Below, piece after piece: positions 25,302 to 35,210 of a stretch of 64,000 nucleotides of DNA. The DNA comes from Bacillota bacterium. GTDB lineage: Bacteria > Bacillota > Clostridia > Lachnospirales > Cellulosilyticaceae. Location of the stretch: NCBI GenBank assembly GCA_023393125.1, contig JAEWMQ010000030.1, forward strand, positions 76,527 to 140,526. Direction: 5' to 3'. Numbering within the stretch: position 1 is the stretch's first letter; the number at the start of each line of letters is the position of its first letter. A program made the translations under genes and the position numbers. The notes under the pieces are model-generated. The model was not told the origin of the DNA. It searched no databases and saw nothing but the letters and a program-made list of their open reading frames with translations.

Positions 25302-28136
25302 ATGAAGAATAAGATTGTCATTAAAGGTGCTAAAGAGCATAATTTAAAAAATGTAGATTTAGATTTAGAGCGTGACCAGTTTATTGTCTTTACAGGCTTA
25401 AGTGGTTCGGGTAAATCATCTTTAGCATTTGATACCATTTATGCAGAAGGACAGAGGCGTTATGTAGAATCTTTATCTGCTTATGCAAGGCAGTTTTTGG
25501 GTCAAATGGAGAAACCAGAAGTAGAAAGTATATCAGGTCTTTCACCAGCCATTTCAATTGACCAAAAAACGACTAGCAAAAATCCACGTTCTACTGTAGG
25601 GACTGTAACAGAAATTTATGATTACTTACGTTTGCTTTATGCTAGAGTAGGAATTCCTCACTGTCCTAAATGTGGGAAGGAAATTAAAAAGCAAACGATT
25701 GACCAGATGGTGGATGTACTTATGGGACTAGAAGAAAGAACCAAAGTACAACTGCTTGCGCCTGTTGTAAGAGCACGTAAAGGACTTCATGAAAAAGTAC
25801 TTGAAAATGCACGTAAACAAGGTTTTATACGCGCCAGAATTGATGGAGAAATGTATGACTTATCAGAAGAAGAAATTAATTTAGATAAAAATAAGAAGCA
25901 TACGATTGATGTTATTGTAGACCGATTAGTTATTAAAAGTGGTATTGAAAAACGTTTAACAGATTCCATAGAAACAGTAATGAAGCTTTCAGGTGGACTC
26001 ATGTTAGTAGATGTTATAGATGGAGAGGAGATGCGATTTAGTGAAAGCTTTGCCTGCCCAGATTGTAATATCAGTATTGAAGAGCTAGAGCCAAGGTCCT
26101 TTTCTTTTAATAATCCTCAAGGCGCGTGTCCTGCATGTACTGGTTTAGGAGAACATTTAGAAGTAGATCCAGAACTCGTTGTTCCTAATCCTAGCTTAAG
26201 TTTAAGGCAAGGTGCTATTGCTGTAGTAGGCTGGGGGTCAATAGGTAATCCAAGTAGCTATGCATATGCTCTTATGTCTGCGTTAATGAAAAAATATAAC
26301 TTTGATTTAGATACACCATTTGAAGCATTACCAGAGAAAGTACAACATGTCATCTTATATGGCACAGGCAAGGAAAAGATAAAGTTTGTTTTTTCCGGAG
26401 AATATGGTACAAAAGAGTATGAATACGCCTTTGAAGGTGTACTTGCTAACACTAAAAAGAGATATAATGAAACAAGTTCAGAGTCAGCAAAACAAGAGTA
26501 TGAAAGTTTAATGACAAGTATTCCTTGTAGTGTATGTAAGGGTGCAAGATTAAAGCCGGAAGCATTAGCAGTTACTATAGATGATAAGAATATTGATGAA
26601 CTGACGCATTTATCTGTTGGAGATTTAAAAACATTTTTTGATACTATTCATTTAACAGAGCGTCAAAATAAAATTGGAGAACAAATTTTTAAAGAAATCA
26701 AAGCGCGTTTAGGTTTCTTAGTAGATGTAGGTCTTGATTATTTAAATCTAGCACGTGCTTCTGGAACTCTTTCAGGAGGGGAAGCACAGCGTATTCGTTT
26801 AGCAACTCAGATTGGCTCTGGATTGGTAGGTGTACTTTATATTTTGGATGAACCAAGTATTGGTCTTCATCAAAGGGATAATGATAAACTCATTCAGACA
26901 TTAATCAAGTTGAAAAACTTAGGAAATACTTTAATTGTTGTAGAACATGATGAAGACACTATGTATGCAGCAGACTGGATTGTTGATATTGGTCCTGGTG
27001 CAGGAGAACATGGTGGACAAATCATTGCTTCGGGACCAATAGATACCATTTTAGCTTGTGAAAAATCTGAAACAGGTGCTTACTTAAGTGGGCGTAAACG
27101 TATTGAGTTACCTGGAGTAAGAAGAAAAGGAAATGGTCATACTTTAACATTAACAGGTGCGGCAGCTAATAACTTAAAAAATGTAACTTTAAAATTGCCA
27201 TTAGGTACTTTAACTTGTATAACTGGCGTATCTGGTTCTGGAAAAAGTTCTCTTATTAATGAAATTTTATTAAAACGTCTAGCAAGAGATTTAAATGGAG
27301 CACGTTTAAAACCAGGTCAGCATAAAGATATCAAGGGAATAGAATACCTAGACAAAGTGATTAGTATTGATCAATCACCTATCGGACGTACACCACGTTC
27401 TAATCCTGCTACTTATACAGGGGTGTTCGATCAAATTAGAGATTTATTTGCTCAAACCAATGAAGCTAAGATGAAAGGGTATCAAAAAGGACGTTTTAGC
27501 TTTAATGTAAAAGGTGGACGTTGTGAAGCTTGTCAGGGAGACGGTATGATTAAAATTGAGATGCACTTTTTGCCAGATGTATATGTACCTTGCGAGGCGT
27601 GTAAAGGTAAACGTTATAATCGTGAGACTTTAGAGGTTAAATACAAGGATAAATCTATTGCGGAAGTTTTAAACATGACAGTAGAAGAAGCCCTTAAGTT
27701 CTTTGAAAATATTCCTTCCATTTCTCGTAAGCTTCAAACAATAGTTGATGTGGGATTAGGGTATATTCGATTAGGACAACCTTCTACCACTTTATCAGGT
27801 GGAGAGGCACAGCGTGTTAAATTAGCAACAGAACTTAGTAAACGCAGTACAGGTAAAACAATATATATTTTAGATGAGCCAACAACGGGCTTACATTTTG
27901 CTGATGTTCATAAGCTAGTAGGTATTTTAGATAGACTTGTTGAAGGTGGCAATAGCGTAGTGGTTATTGAGCATAACTTAGAGGTTATCAAAACAGCAGA
28001 TTATATTATTGATTTAGGACCAGAAGGTGGTACCAGAGGTGGGAAAATTATTGCAGAAGGTACGCCTGAGCAAGTAGCTAAAAAAGAAGGTTCGTACACA
28101 GGACAATTTTTAAAGAAAATATTAAATAAGAACTAG
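25302..28136 (+). CDS. uvrA: Excinuclease ABC subunit A
   Basis: 944 residues from the ATG at 25302, which follows AAGGGGAA and starts MKNKIVIKGAKEHNLKN as UvrA proteins do. UvrA is the damage-recognition ATPase of nucleotide excision repair and loads UvrB. Two ABC ATPase modules are present: Walker A GLSGSGKS near 31-38 and GVSGSGKS near 640, each with an LSGGEAQR signature. Zinc-binding Cys pairs occur in CPKCGKE, CPDC/CPAC and CEACQGDG with CEACKGKRYN. Upstream lie a consensus SOS box and promoter. Transcribed alone between two - strand genes. Confidence 0.98.
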   Translation: MKNKIVIKGAKEHNLKNVDLDLERDQFIVFTGLSGSGKSSLAFDTIYAEGQRRYVESLSAYARQFLGQMEKPEVESISGLSPAISIDQKTTSKNPRSTVGTVTEIYDYLRLLYARVGIPHCPKCGKEIKKQTIDQMVDVLMGLEERTKVQLLAPVVRARKGLHEKVLENARKQGFIRARIDGEMYDLSEEEINLDKNKKHTIDVIVDRLVIKSGIEKRLTDSIETVMKLSGGLMLVDVIDGEEMRFSESFACPDCNISIEELEPRSFSFNNPQGACPACTGLGEHLEVDPELVVPNPSLSLRQGAIAVVGWGSIGNPSSYAYALMSALMKKYNFDLDTPFEALPEKVQHVILYGTGKEKIKFVFSGEYGTKEYEYAFEGVLANTKKRYNETSSESAKQEYESLMTSIPCSVCKGARLKPEALAVTIDDKNIDELTHLSVGDLKTFFDTIHLTERQNKIGEQIFKEIKARLGFLVDVGLDYLNLARASGTLSGGEAQRIRLATQIGSGLVGVLYILDEPSIGLHQRDNDKLIQTLIKLKNLGNTLIVVEHDEDTMYAADWIVDIGPGAGEHGGQIIASGPIDTILACEKSETGAYLSGRKRIELPGVRRKGNGHTLTLTGAAANNLKNVTLKLPLGTLTCITGVSGSGKSSLINEILLKRLARDLNGARLKPGQHKDIKGIEYLDKVISIDQSPIGRTPRSNPATYTGVFDQIRDLFAQTNEAKMKGYQKGRFSFNVKGGRCEACQGDGMIKIEMHFLPDVYVPCEACKGKRYNRETLEVKYKDKSIAEVLNMTVEEALKFFENIPSISRKLQTIVDVGLGYIRLGQPSTTLSGGEAQRVKLATELSKRSTGKTIYILDEPTTGLHFADVHKLVGILDRLVEGGNSVVVIEHNLEVIKTADYIIDLGPEGGTRGGKIIAEGTPEQVAKKEGSYTGQFLKKILNKN

Positions 28137-28155
28137 GGAATTATGTTGAAATAGT

Positions 28156-28195
28156 AAAAAGGTATCAAAGCAAGTTGCTTTGATACCTTTTTGTT
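28156..28195. terminator. Terminator of uvrA
   Basis: TAAAAAGGTATCAAAGCAA pairs with TTGCTTTGATACCTTTTT almost without loop, giving a long perfect stem and T run. It may also serve the convergent gene ending at 28226. Confidence 0.92.
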
Positions 28196-28225
28196 CATCA
28201 AGTATATAGATGTATACTTAGTGGT

Positions 28226-29338
28226 TTATCTATAAGAGAAACGACCATTTGCATCAATAGTTGCAATGATGTTACCAGTAACTGTATCAATGATTTGACC
28301 TTCTACATCTACACCATTATATTCTTTTTCAATATCAATTTGCATATCGTAAAGATCATCTTCAATAACAGTATCGTTAGTTTGGATACCCTTCCATTTA
28401 GTTTGAAGATCTACATTTGAAAGTTTTACTTTTACAGTAAACAATAGTGATCTAGAAGAAGGAGCTAATTCAATACTGTCAATTGGTAAGGTGAATTTAC
28501 CATTTTCAGTTGATGTTGTATACGCTATATTACTGAAACTAGTATAGTAACGAGAAAGGTCTTTTGCAGTATCATAATAATTATCTGACATCAAGCTGAA
28601 GCTAATTTTATTTGTTTTTGAGTATGTAAAAGTTGCTTTGTCCCAGTCAGAGCGACTATCTGTAATAGAACCTACAATTTCGATATCTGAATGATTTTTA
28701 CGAATATCTGCACAAATATCTTGTGTGAAGAGTCTTAATTCACTTGAGCTTATACGATTAAATCTTGACTCATCATTTCTTGAATCGTATGAGATTTCTA
28801 ACTCTAGTTTTCCGCTAGAATTTTGTGTTAAGTCAAATGTCCAATCAATACGGTTTTCTGTGCCATAAGTATCTTGAATGTAGGCAAGTGTTTTACTAAG
28901 AGCAGCAGCAGAGATATTAGAACCTGTAGAAGTATCTTGTTTATAATTAGCAAGTTCTGCTTTAAGAGATTCAACTTCACGTTGGGCGATAGCAAGATTA
29001 TAATTAGCAGTAGCTAATTGTTGCTGTAATGAAGTGACTTGTGAAGAGTTATCTGTTGCAATTGTATTAGTGATTTTAACCAGATTATTAGTTCCATCCC
29101 AATCTACATTGGCTCCTAATATTTGGCTAACTGCACGAAGTGGTACATAAGTAGTACCATCAATAGCAAATGGTTCTTCAGAAATAGATTTAACTACGCC
29201 ATTATAGGTTACTTGAATATTTCTGTAGGTAGCTTTTAAAGTTTTTGTATAGTTAGCTGCATCTACAATGCCTGCACTGAAAACGGTGCTTAAACCAAGT
29301 ACTAAACATAATTTCTTGTAATGATTACTCATTTTCAT
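28226..29338 (-). CDS. Secreted stalk protein with copper-amine-oxidase-type N-terminal domain
   Basis: 370 residues. A signal peptide covers about 1-27 (LVLGLSTVFSAGIVDA). Residues about 35-95 are a copper amine oxidase N-terminal type repeat (IDGTTYVPLRAVSQILGANVDW). A coiled-coil of about 35 residues follows (TSLQQQLATANYNLAIAQRE onward), then a Ser/Thr-containing beta-rich region of about 220 residues that I do not recognise. Such stalk domains are typically surface-exposed in Clostridia. The - strand start has AGGAGG six bases upstream. It is divergent from uvrC. Confidence 0.75.
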   Translation of the reverse strand: MKMSNHYKKLCLVLGLSTVFSAGIVDAANYTKTLKATYRNIQVTYNGVVKSISEEPFAIDGTTYVPLRAVSQILGANVDWDGTNNLVKITNTIATDNSSQVTSLQQQLATANYNLAIAQREVESLKAELANYKQDTSTGSNISAAALSKTLAYIQDTYGTENRIDWTFDLTQNSSGKLELEISYDSRNDESRFNRISSSELRLFTQDICADIRKNHSDIEIVGSITDSRSDWDKATFTYSKTNKISFSLMSDNYYDTAKDLSRYYTSFSNIAYTTSTENGKFTLPIDSIELAPSSRSLLFTVKVKLSNVDLQTKWKGIQTNDTVIEDDLYDMQIDIEKEYNGVDVEGQIIDTVTGNIIATIDANGRFSYR

Positions 29339-29524
29339 AATAGTCCTCCTAAAATAAAGAATTTTATATTTAATGTCAAACTAAGTATAAACAATATATC
29401 TTAAAATATCAATGAATATGAGTACAAAAATAGTATTTTAACTAAACTGAAATAATATGGTAATAAAACAGAATATGCTATAATAATTCTAAGACAAGTG
29501 AAGACTAGCAAGAAGGAGGCAGAT

Positions 29525-31360
29525 ATGTTTATTATAGAAGATGAACTAAAAAGGTTACCTGAAAAACCAGGCGTCTATTTGATGAAAAATGATTTAGGGC
29601 AAATTATTTATGTAGGAAAAGCAATTAACTTAAAAAATCGTGTTAGGCAATATTTTCAAAGCTCGAAGAATCATTCGATTAAAGTTAAGAAGATGGTACA
29701 ACATATTGAGAGTTTTGAATATATTATTACGCGTTCAGAAGTAGAAGCACTTGTATTAGAGTGTAATTTAATTAAAAAATATGATCCTAAGTACAATATC
29801 AGGTTGAAGGATGATAAACAATATCCTTATATTAAAATAAATACACAAGATGCTTTTCCACGTATGCAGGTTGTAAGGCAAATGAAAAAGGATGGTGCTA
29901 AATATTTTGGTCCATATACAGATGTGACAGCCATGTGGGAAGTTGTTGAAATTATAAAAAATACATGGCCATTACGTACATGTACTCGGAATTTACCAAA
30001 GGATATAGGAAAGGAGCGAGCTTGTCTTAATTATCATATTGGCAAATGTAATGCACCTTGTATTGGCATTGTTAATGAAGAATCTTATGGGAGAATGATA
30101 GACGAAGTTATTAATTTCTTAAATGGTAGGTATAAAGAGGTTATTAAAAAACTTCAAGCAGACATGATAGATGCTTCAGAAAACCTGCAGTTTGAAAAAG
30201 CAGCTCAGTTAAGAGATCAAATACAAGCAGTTATGAAATTAGAACAAAAGCAAAATGCAACAATGAGTAATATGATAGATCAAGATGTGATTGCCTTTGC
30301 AAAAAGTCCGCAAGATACATTGGTGCAAGTTTACTTTGTAAGGCAAGGTAAAATGCTAGGAAGAGAGCATTTTTATTTAAAAGACACTGAAGATGAAACC
30401 ATTGAAGATGTTTTTCGCGATTTTATCGTACAATTTTATGCTAATGCAACCTTTATTCCAAAAGAGATTGTTATTGAGAGGGTACCTAGTGAAAAAGAGG
30501 TTTTAGAGAGTTATTTAGCAGATAAGAAAGGTAGCAAAGTACAACTCATTACACCTATTAAAGGAACTAGGCATGGTTTAATGGAGCTTGCAAGTAAAAA
30601 TGCGGAATTAACACTAGGACAGTTTGGGGATCAGATGAAAAAAGAGCAAGAGCGTACAGAAGGAGCACTTGCGCAGCTTCAAGAAGCCATTGGACTAGAA
30701 AAACTACCTTATCGCATAGAAGCATATGATATTTCTAACACACAAGGTGTGCAGTCTGTAGGTGGCATGGTAGTTTTTGAGGGAGGAAAACCTAAGAAAA
30801 GTGATTATCGTAAGTTTAAAATTAAAAGTATACAGGGACCTAATGACTATGGTAGCTTAGAAGAAGTATTAGATCGTCGATTTAATCGTCTTAAAGAAGA
30901 ACAAGAGGAAAATAGTTTTAGTAAGATACCGGATTTACTTATGATGGACGGAGGAAAAGGTCAAGTAAGTGTAGCTGAAAAAATGCTTGCTAAGCATGGG
31001 CTAACTATTCCAGTGTGTGGTATGGTTAAAGATGATAGGCATCGAACAAGAGGTCTTCTTTATAAAGGCGAGGAAATCTTATTACCAAGTAGTAGTGAAG
31101 GATTTAAATTAATGACACGTTTACAAGACGAAGTCCATCGTTTTTCAATAGAATATCATAAAAAACTTCGTAGTAAAGCTCAGGTTCAGTCATTATTAGA
31201 TGATATTAAGGGTGTAGGGAAAGAACGGAAAAAAATTATTTTGCAACATTTTAAAAGTATTGAGCACTTAAGAAAGGCTACTCTTAGTGACATTGAACAA
31301 GTGCCAGGAATTCCAGTTGATGTTGCAAGCAATATCTATAATTATTTTCATAGGAATTAG
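29525..31360 (+). CDS. uvrC: Excinuclease ABC subunit C
   Basis: 611 residues from the ATG at 29525, which has AAGGAGG 5 bases upstream; an in-frame GTG at 29498 lies before that ribosome site and is unlikely. UvrC makes both incisions in nucleotide excision repair. The N-terminal GIY-YIG nuclease domain has KPGVYLMKND and IIYVGKAINLKNRVRQYF. A UVR domain (about 195-230) contacts UvrB. The C-terminal RNase H-like nuclease (YDISNTQGVQSVGGMVVF, MMDGGKGQV) and a helix-hairpin-helix pair (GVGKERKKIIL, VPGIPVDVASNIY) complete it. No LexA box was found here, unlike uvrA and uvrB. Confidence 0.97.
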   Translation: MFIIEDELKRLPEKPGVYLMKNDLGQIIYVGKAINLKNRVRQYFQSSKNHSIKVKKMVQHIESFEYIITRSEVEALVLECNLIKKYDPKYNIRLKDDKQYPYIKINTQDAFPRMQVVRQMKKDGAKYFGPYTDVTAMWEVVEIIKNTWPLRTCTRNLPKDIGKERACLNYHIGKCNAPCIGIVNEESYGRMIDEVINFLNGRYKEVIKKLQADMIDASENLQFEKAAQLRDQIQAVMKLEQKQNATMSNMIDQDVIAFAKSPQDTLVQVYFVRQGKMLGREHFYLKDTEDETIEDVFRDFIVQFYANATFIPKEIVIERVPSEKEVLESYLADKKGSKVQLITPIKGTRHGLMELASKNAELTLGQFGDQMKKEQERTEGALAQLQEAIGLEKLPYRIEAYDISNTQGVQSVGGMVVFEGGKPKKSDYRKFKIKSIQGPNDYGSLEEVLDRRFNRLKEEQEENSFSKIPDLLMMDGGKGQVSVAEKMLAKHGLTIPVCGMVKDDRHRTRGLLYKGEEILLPSSSEGFKLMTRLQDEVHRFSIEYHKKLRSKAQVQSLLDDIKGVGKERKKIILQHFKSIEHLRKATLSDIEQVPGIPVDVASNIYNYFHRN

Positions 31361-31435
31361 GCAATAAAGGTGATAGGAAAAAAAGGGAGAAAATGTTATA
31401 CTAGAAAGGCTAATGTGTGCCAAGGAGGAAAAAGC

Positions 31436-32371
31436 ATGTATTTTGTAACAGTAGCACAACTCAGAGAACAACTTAAACTAGAAAATCTTACACCGCAGGT
31501 AGATTACAAAGAACGTAGAATTACTCAATGTGATGTAAATAGGCCAGCATTGCAGTTAGCTGGTTTTTTTGATTACTTTGATTCTACACGTTTGCAAATT
31601 ATAGGGAAGGTTGAATATACCTATCTTGAAAAAATCGAAGAGGAAGAACGTAATAAGAGAATTAAGCGCCTACTAGATTATAAAGATATTCCGTGTATTG
31701 TTATTTGTCGTGAAGAAATTGAGCCATTTCCATATTTGTTGCAGTGTGCAGAGGAAAATGGAATTCCTATTTTTAAAACAGACTTACCAACAACAACTTT
31801 CTTAGCAGAAGCAAACAGGTGGCTTCATGTAGAACTAGCACAACGTCTGTCCATGCATGGGGTATTAGTAGACATTTATGGCGAAGGTGTTTTAATTACA
31901 GGTGAAAGTGGTATTGGAAAAAGTGAAACAGCCTTAGAATTAATTAGACGTGGACATCGTTTAGTAGCAGATGATGCAGTAGAAATTAAAAAAGTATCTG
32001 CTAGTACTTTATTAGGTTCAGCACCAGAAGTCATTAGACACTTTATTGAGGTAAGGGGAATCGGTATTGTGGATATTAAACAGATTTTTGGCGTGGGCTC
32101 TGTTAAACAAATGAAAAATATTGATTTGATTGTGCGTCTTGAAGCGTGGGATCAAAACAAACAGTATGACCGTTTGGGACTCACCAATGAGTATACAGAT
32201 ATCATGGGTATTAAAGTAGTAACAAATGCTATACCTATTCGTCCGGGTAGAAATGTAGCTATTATTTGTGAAACAGCAGCTATTAACTTTAGACAAAAGA
32301 AAATGGGTTATAATGCGGCAGAGGCACTCAATGACCGTGTTATGAATAATTTGCAAAAAGGACAATTTTAA
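31436..32371 (+). CDS. hprK: HPr kinase/phosphorylase
   Basis: 311 residues from the ATG at 31436 (AAGGAGG at 31422-31428). HprK phosphorylates and dephosphorylates Ser46 of HPr, setting CcpA-dependent catabolite repression. The C-terminal kinase domain has Walker A GESGIGKS at 156-163, the catalytic region LVADDAVEIKK, and the family signature EVRGIGIVDIKQIFG. Residues 1-125 form the usual N-terminal regulatory domain. Length matches the family. It follows uvrC by 75 bases and precedes the glucokinase gene by 29 bases, so it is likely co-transcribed with glcK. Confidence 0.97.
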   Translation: MYFVTVAQLREQLKLENLTPQVDYKERRITQCDVNRPALQLAGFFDYFDSTRLQIIGKVEYTYLEKIEEEERNKRIKRLLDYKDIPCIVICREEIEPFPYLLQCAEENGIPIFKTDLPTTTFLAEANRWLHVELAQRLSMHGVLVDIYGEGVLITGESGIGKSETALELIRRGHRLVADDAVEIKKVSASTLLGSAPEVIRHFIEVRGIGIVDIKQIFGVGSVKQMKNIDLIVRLEAWDQNKQYDRLGLTNEYTDIMGIKVVTNAIPIRPGRNVAIICETAAINFRQKKMGYNAAEALNDRVMNNLQKGQF

Positions 32372-32400
32372 GAGCTAAAGAGAATAAGGGAGGATGCAGC

Positions 32401-33360
32401 ATGTATTATTTAGGAGTGGATTTAGGCGGTACAACTATTAAAGTCGGTTTAGTAGATGAAAATTACCATATCTTACACAGTATCAGTGGTCCTACAGGTA
32501 GAGAAAGAAGTGCAGAAGAGGTTTTGAAAGATATGGCTATGCTATGCCTTGAAGTTTTAAAAAGACAAGGCATTACAGAAAAAGAAATTCATTCAATTGG
32601 AATTGGTAGCCCTGGCATAGCTTCACCAGAAGAAGGTGTTATTTTATCTTCTAGTAATCTTAACTTTGATCATGTCAATGTTAGAAAAGAAATTCAAAAA
32701 TATATTCAAACAGATGTGTATGTAGAAAATGATGCAAATGCAGCAGCCCTAGGAGAAGTCATTTGTGGAGCTGCTCAAGGAGAAGAAAATGTAGTAGTAG
32801 TAACACTTGGAACAGGTGTGGGTGGTGGACTTGTTTCTAATGGAAAAATCAATAGAGGTAGCTATTTTGGAGCTGGAGAAATAGGACATCATGTCATCCG
32901 TTTTGGCGATGGAGAGACATGTGGTTGTGGTAGAAAGGGTTGTTGGGAACAATATGCTTCTGCAACAGCACTTATTCGTCAAGCAAAGGCAGCTGCTAAA
33001 GTTCATCCAGAAAGCAAATTAGTAAGCTTAGCAAAAGAAGGCTTGGTTGAAAATATTAATGCTAAAGTTGTATTTGATGCAGCTCAAGCAGGAGATGAAA
33101 TAGCAGAGCAAGTACTTGAAACTTATTTCAAATATATTGCATGTGGTGTAACAAATATTATTAATATTTTAGAGCCAAGCATGATTGTTCTCGGTGGTGG
33201 TATGAGTGCACAAAAAGAATACCTTACAAATCCTGTTACCAAATATGTTCAAGAAGAAATGTATGGTGGCTTAAGCCTTAAAACGAAAATAACAGCAGCA
33301 ACTTTAGGAAATGATGCAGGGATTATAGGAGCAGCTTTCCTAGGCACAACTTTAGAATAA
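32401..33360 (+). CDS. glcK: ROK family glucokinase
   Basis: 319 residues. It converts glucose to glucose 6-phosphate in the cytoplasm. The phosphate motif is DLGGTTIKVGL at the N-terminus. The catalytic Asp is in VENDANAAALGE. ROK zinc ligands are the His of GHHVI and the Cys residues of CGCGRKGCWEQ. GTGVGGGL and IIVLGGGMSAQ are further family motifs. No helix-turn-helix precedes the kinase, so it is a sugar kinase rather than a NagC/XylR-type repressor. Its position directly after hprK couples glucose phosphorylation with carbon-source signalling. Confidence 0.93.
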   Translation: MYYLGVDLGGTTIKVGLVDENYHILHSISGPTGRERSAEEVLKDMAMLCLEVLKRQGITEKEIHSIGIGSPGIASPEEGVILSSSNLNFDHVNVRKEIQKYIQTDVYVENDANAAALGEVICGAAQGEENVVVVTLGTGVGGGLVSNGKINRGSYFGAGEIGHHVIRFGDGETCGCGRKGCWEQYASATALIRQAKAAAKVHPESKLVSLAKEGLVENINAKVVFDAAQAGDEIAEQVLETYFKYIACGVTNIINILEPSMIVLGGGMSAQKEYLTNPVTKYVQEEMYGGLSLKTKITAATLGNDAGIIGAAFLGTTLE

Positions 33361-33366
33361 GTATTT

Positions 33367-33400
33367 GAAAGAGCTAACATTGTGTTGGCTCTTTTTTTAT
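33367..33400 (+). terminator. Terminator of hprK-glcK
   Basis: AAGAGCTAACA pairs with TGTTGGCTCTT (one G-U pair) around TTG, followed by TTTTT. Confidence 0.9.
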
Positions 33401-33460
33401 GGTATTAAAAGACAAATAATGTTATAATAGCACTATTACAAAAGACTGGAGGCAAAATAA

Positions 33461-33994
33461 GTGGAAAAACAACAAGAAAACAGTTTATCACTCGATGTGA
33501 AATTTAAATTTAAAGATGTACTACGCTATAACACATCTGTGGCTAAAAAGAATATAGTTAATGATATTGTACTGGGGATAGGCGTAGCAGTACTTGTTTT
33601 CTTCTTTTATAAAATGTTTACAACAACTGAAAGGTTAGATATCTTTATTTCTAAAAATATTACCTTGTTGTTAGTACCTATTTTGATTTTTGTACTCATT
33701 CCTTGGCGAGTATGGCAAGTTACAGCTTCTCAGATGCAGATGCCAGCTTTTGCATATGGTGTAAAATATGTTTTTTCAAAGGAACATATTCTTTTAGATA
33801 TTGGAGAAGCATCTGAAGAAATGTCTTGGGATTTATTTGTGAATATTGTGGAAACAAACCATGACTTTAGATTTTATGTGAATAAAGTCAGTGCTCAAAT
33901 TATTCCAAAACACAATATGACACAAGAACAATTAATAACACTTAGACAAATGATTAAAACGGCTACTAAGCCAGGGGTTTGCCGATTAAAATAA
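33461..33994 (+). CDS. YcxB-like membrane protein
   Basis: 177 residues, GTG start behind ACTGGAGG. Two membrane spans lie at about 36-54 and 66-84 (IVLGIGVAVLVFFFY, LLLVPILIFVLIPW). The cytoplasmic C-terminal part, with YVFSKEHILLDIGEASEEMSWDLF and FYVNKVSAQIIPKHNMT, matches the pattern of the YcxB-like C-terminal domain (a predicted PH-like fold). Function unknown. The next gene begins 16 bases after its stop, so the two are probably co-transcribed. Confidence 0.75.
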   Translation: MEKQQENSLSLDVKFKFKDVLRYNTSVAKKNIVNDIVLGIGVAVLVFFFYKMFTTTERLDIFISKNITLLLVPILIFVLIPWRVWQVTASQMQMPAFAYGVKYVFSKEHILLDIGEASEEMSWDLFVNIVETNHDFRFYVNKVSAQIIPKHNMTQEQLITLRQMIKTATKPGVCRLK

Positions 33995-34010
33995 ATGAAA
34001 GTGGGCATGT

Positions 34011-35003
34011 ATGAAGAGATTATTTCATTTATCAACCACTTCTAGACAATTAGATTTGTTTGATAAAGATTGGGAACAAATAAAGGGGTTTATTGAGAAA
34101 AATCAGATGGATGGCATTGAAATTGGATTAACTTTAGACTATCCATTAGAACAAATACCGGAGGACATTGTAGAAGGTGTTCACCTAAGTTTTTATCCAA
34201 TGTGGCTAGATTTTTGGAAGCAGGATCAAGTAAAGTTACAACAATTATTTGAAGATGATGAAGCTATTAAAGATTATTATGGTGGCTTAACTCCGACAGT
34301 ACTTATTGAGAGCTATAAAAAGCAGTATCAACGTGCTAAAGCGTTAAAGGCTAAATATATGGTTTTTCATGTGAGTCATGTGCTTCCAGAGGATTCTTTC
34401 ACTTGGCAATTTGATTATACGGATCAAGAAGTCATGGAAGCTACTTTAGAACTTATTAATGAAGTTTTTAAAGCAGAGGAAGAAGGACCTATGCTTTTGT
34501 TTGAAAACCTATGGTGGCCAGGTCTTACTTATTTAAAACCGGAACTTGCACAGTGGTTTATTGAAAAGGTTCAATATAAGAATAAAGGCTATTTAGTAGA
34601 CGTTTCACATTTAATACTCACTAATCCTAGCATTGGTAATGAAAAACAAGCTTATGAGTATATTAAAGAAGTGATTAATAAATTAGGTGAGACTAAAAAT
34701 TGGATTAAAGCTGTTCACTTAAATAAAGCACTTCCTAAGTTTTATATGGGACGTGATCACGGTTATTTATTAGAACAATACCAGAAAGCAAAAGATAAAA
34801 AACAGCAATTAATGATCTTAAAAAAGCACATCAAAGCTTTGGATGGACACATACCTTTTGATCATCCAGTAGCAGCAGATATTTTAAAACTAATTGAACC
34901 TATGTACTGTGTTTATGAGACAGCACCTAGTACACGTTATGAATTAGCTTATTTTATTAAATGCCAAAATGAAGCCTTAAAAAGTAATTTAGATAAAGAG
35001 TAA
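34011..35003 (+). CDS. TIM-barrel protein of the xylose isomerase-like/AP endonuclease 2 superfamily
   Basis: 330 residues, cytoplasmic. The pattern of the sugar phosphate isomerase/epimerase superfamily is visible: DGIEIGLTLDY, GVHLSFYPMW, KYMVFHVSHV, LLFENLWWPG, GYLVDVSHL and KAVHLNKALP, the acidic and His residues being the likely metal ligands. The substrate is unknown; the divergence from EndoIV makes DNA repair unlikely. It is the second gene of a pair with the YcxB-like protein, a link without obvious functional meaning. A 19-bp perfect terminator follows. Confidence 0.8.
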   Translation: MKRLFHLSTTSRQLDLFDKDWEQIKGFIEKNQMDGIEIGLTLDYPLEQIPEDIVEGVHLSFYPMWLDFWKQDQVKLQQLFEDDEAIKDYYGGLTPTVLIESYKKQYQRAKALKAKYMVFHVSHVLPEDSFTWQFDYTDQEVMEATLELINEVFKAEEEGPMLLFENLWWPGLTYLKPELAQWFIEKVQYKNKGYLVDVSHLILTNPSIGNEKQAYEYIKEVINKLGETKNWIKAVHLNKALPKFYMGRDHGYLLEQYQKAKDKKQQLMILKKHIKALDGHIPFDHPVAADILKLIEPMYCVYETAPSTRYELAYFIKCQNEALKSNLDKE

Positions 35004-35053
35004 TAGTAAAGGGACTATTGGAAAATAGTCCCTTTACTATTACTTATTTTTTT
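35001..35053 (+). terminator. Terminator after the TIM-barrel gene
   Basis: A 19-bp perfect stem (35001-35019 with 35024-35042) with a GGAA tetraloop is followed by ATTTTTTT. The stem includes the stop codon. Confidence 0.95.
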
Positions 35054-35093
35054 GCAAAATATAGGGTTTTATAGAATGATTGGCGAAGAAAAC

Positions 35094-35122
35094 TTGACAA
35101 GAAACGAAATCTTTTTTATAAT
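35094..35122 (+). promoter_or_regulatory. Consensus sigma-A promoter of the NlpC/P60 gene
   Basis: TTGACA (35094-35099) and TATAAT (35117-35122) with a 17-base spacer: a perfect sigma-A promoter. The transcript would carry an 80-base leader before the start codon at 35211. Confidence 0.85.
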
Positions 35123-35210
35123 ACTTTTGTAACAATTAGTTAATAAAATGCGAAATAAGATAAAGTTATCGTTAATATAGTCGAAGTTGGTCAAACAAGG
35201 AGGATTAAGC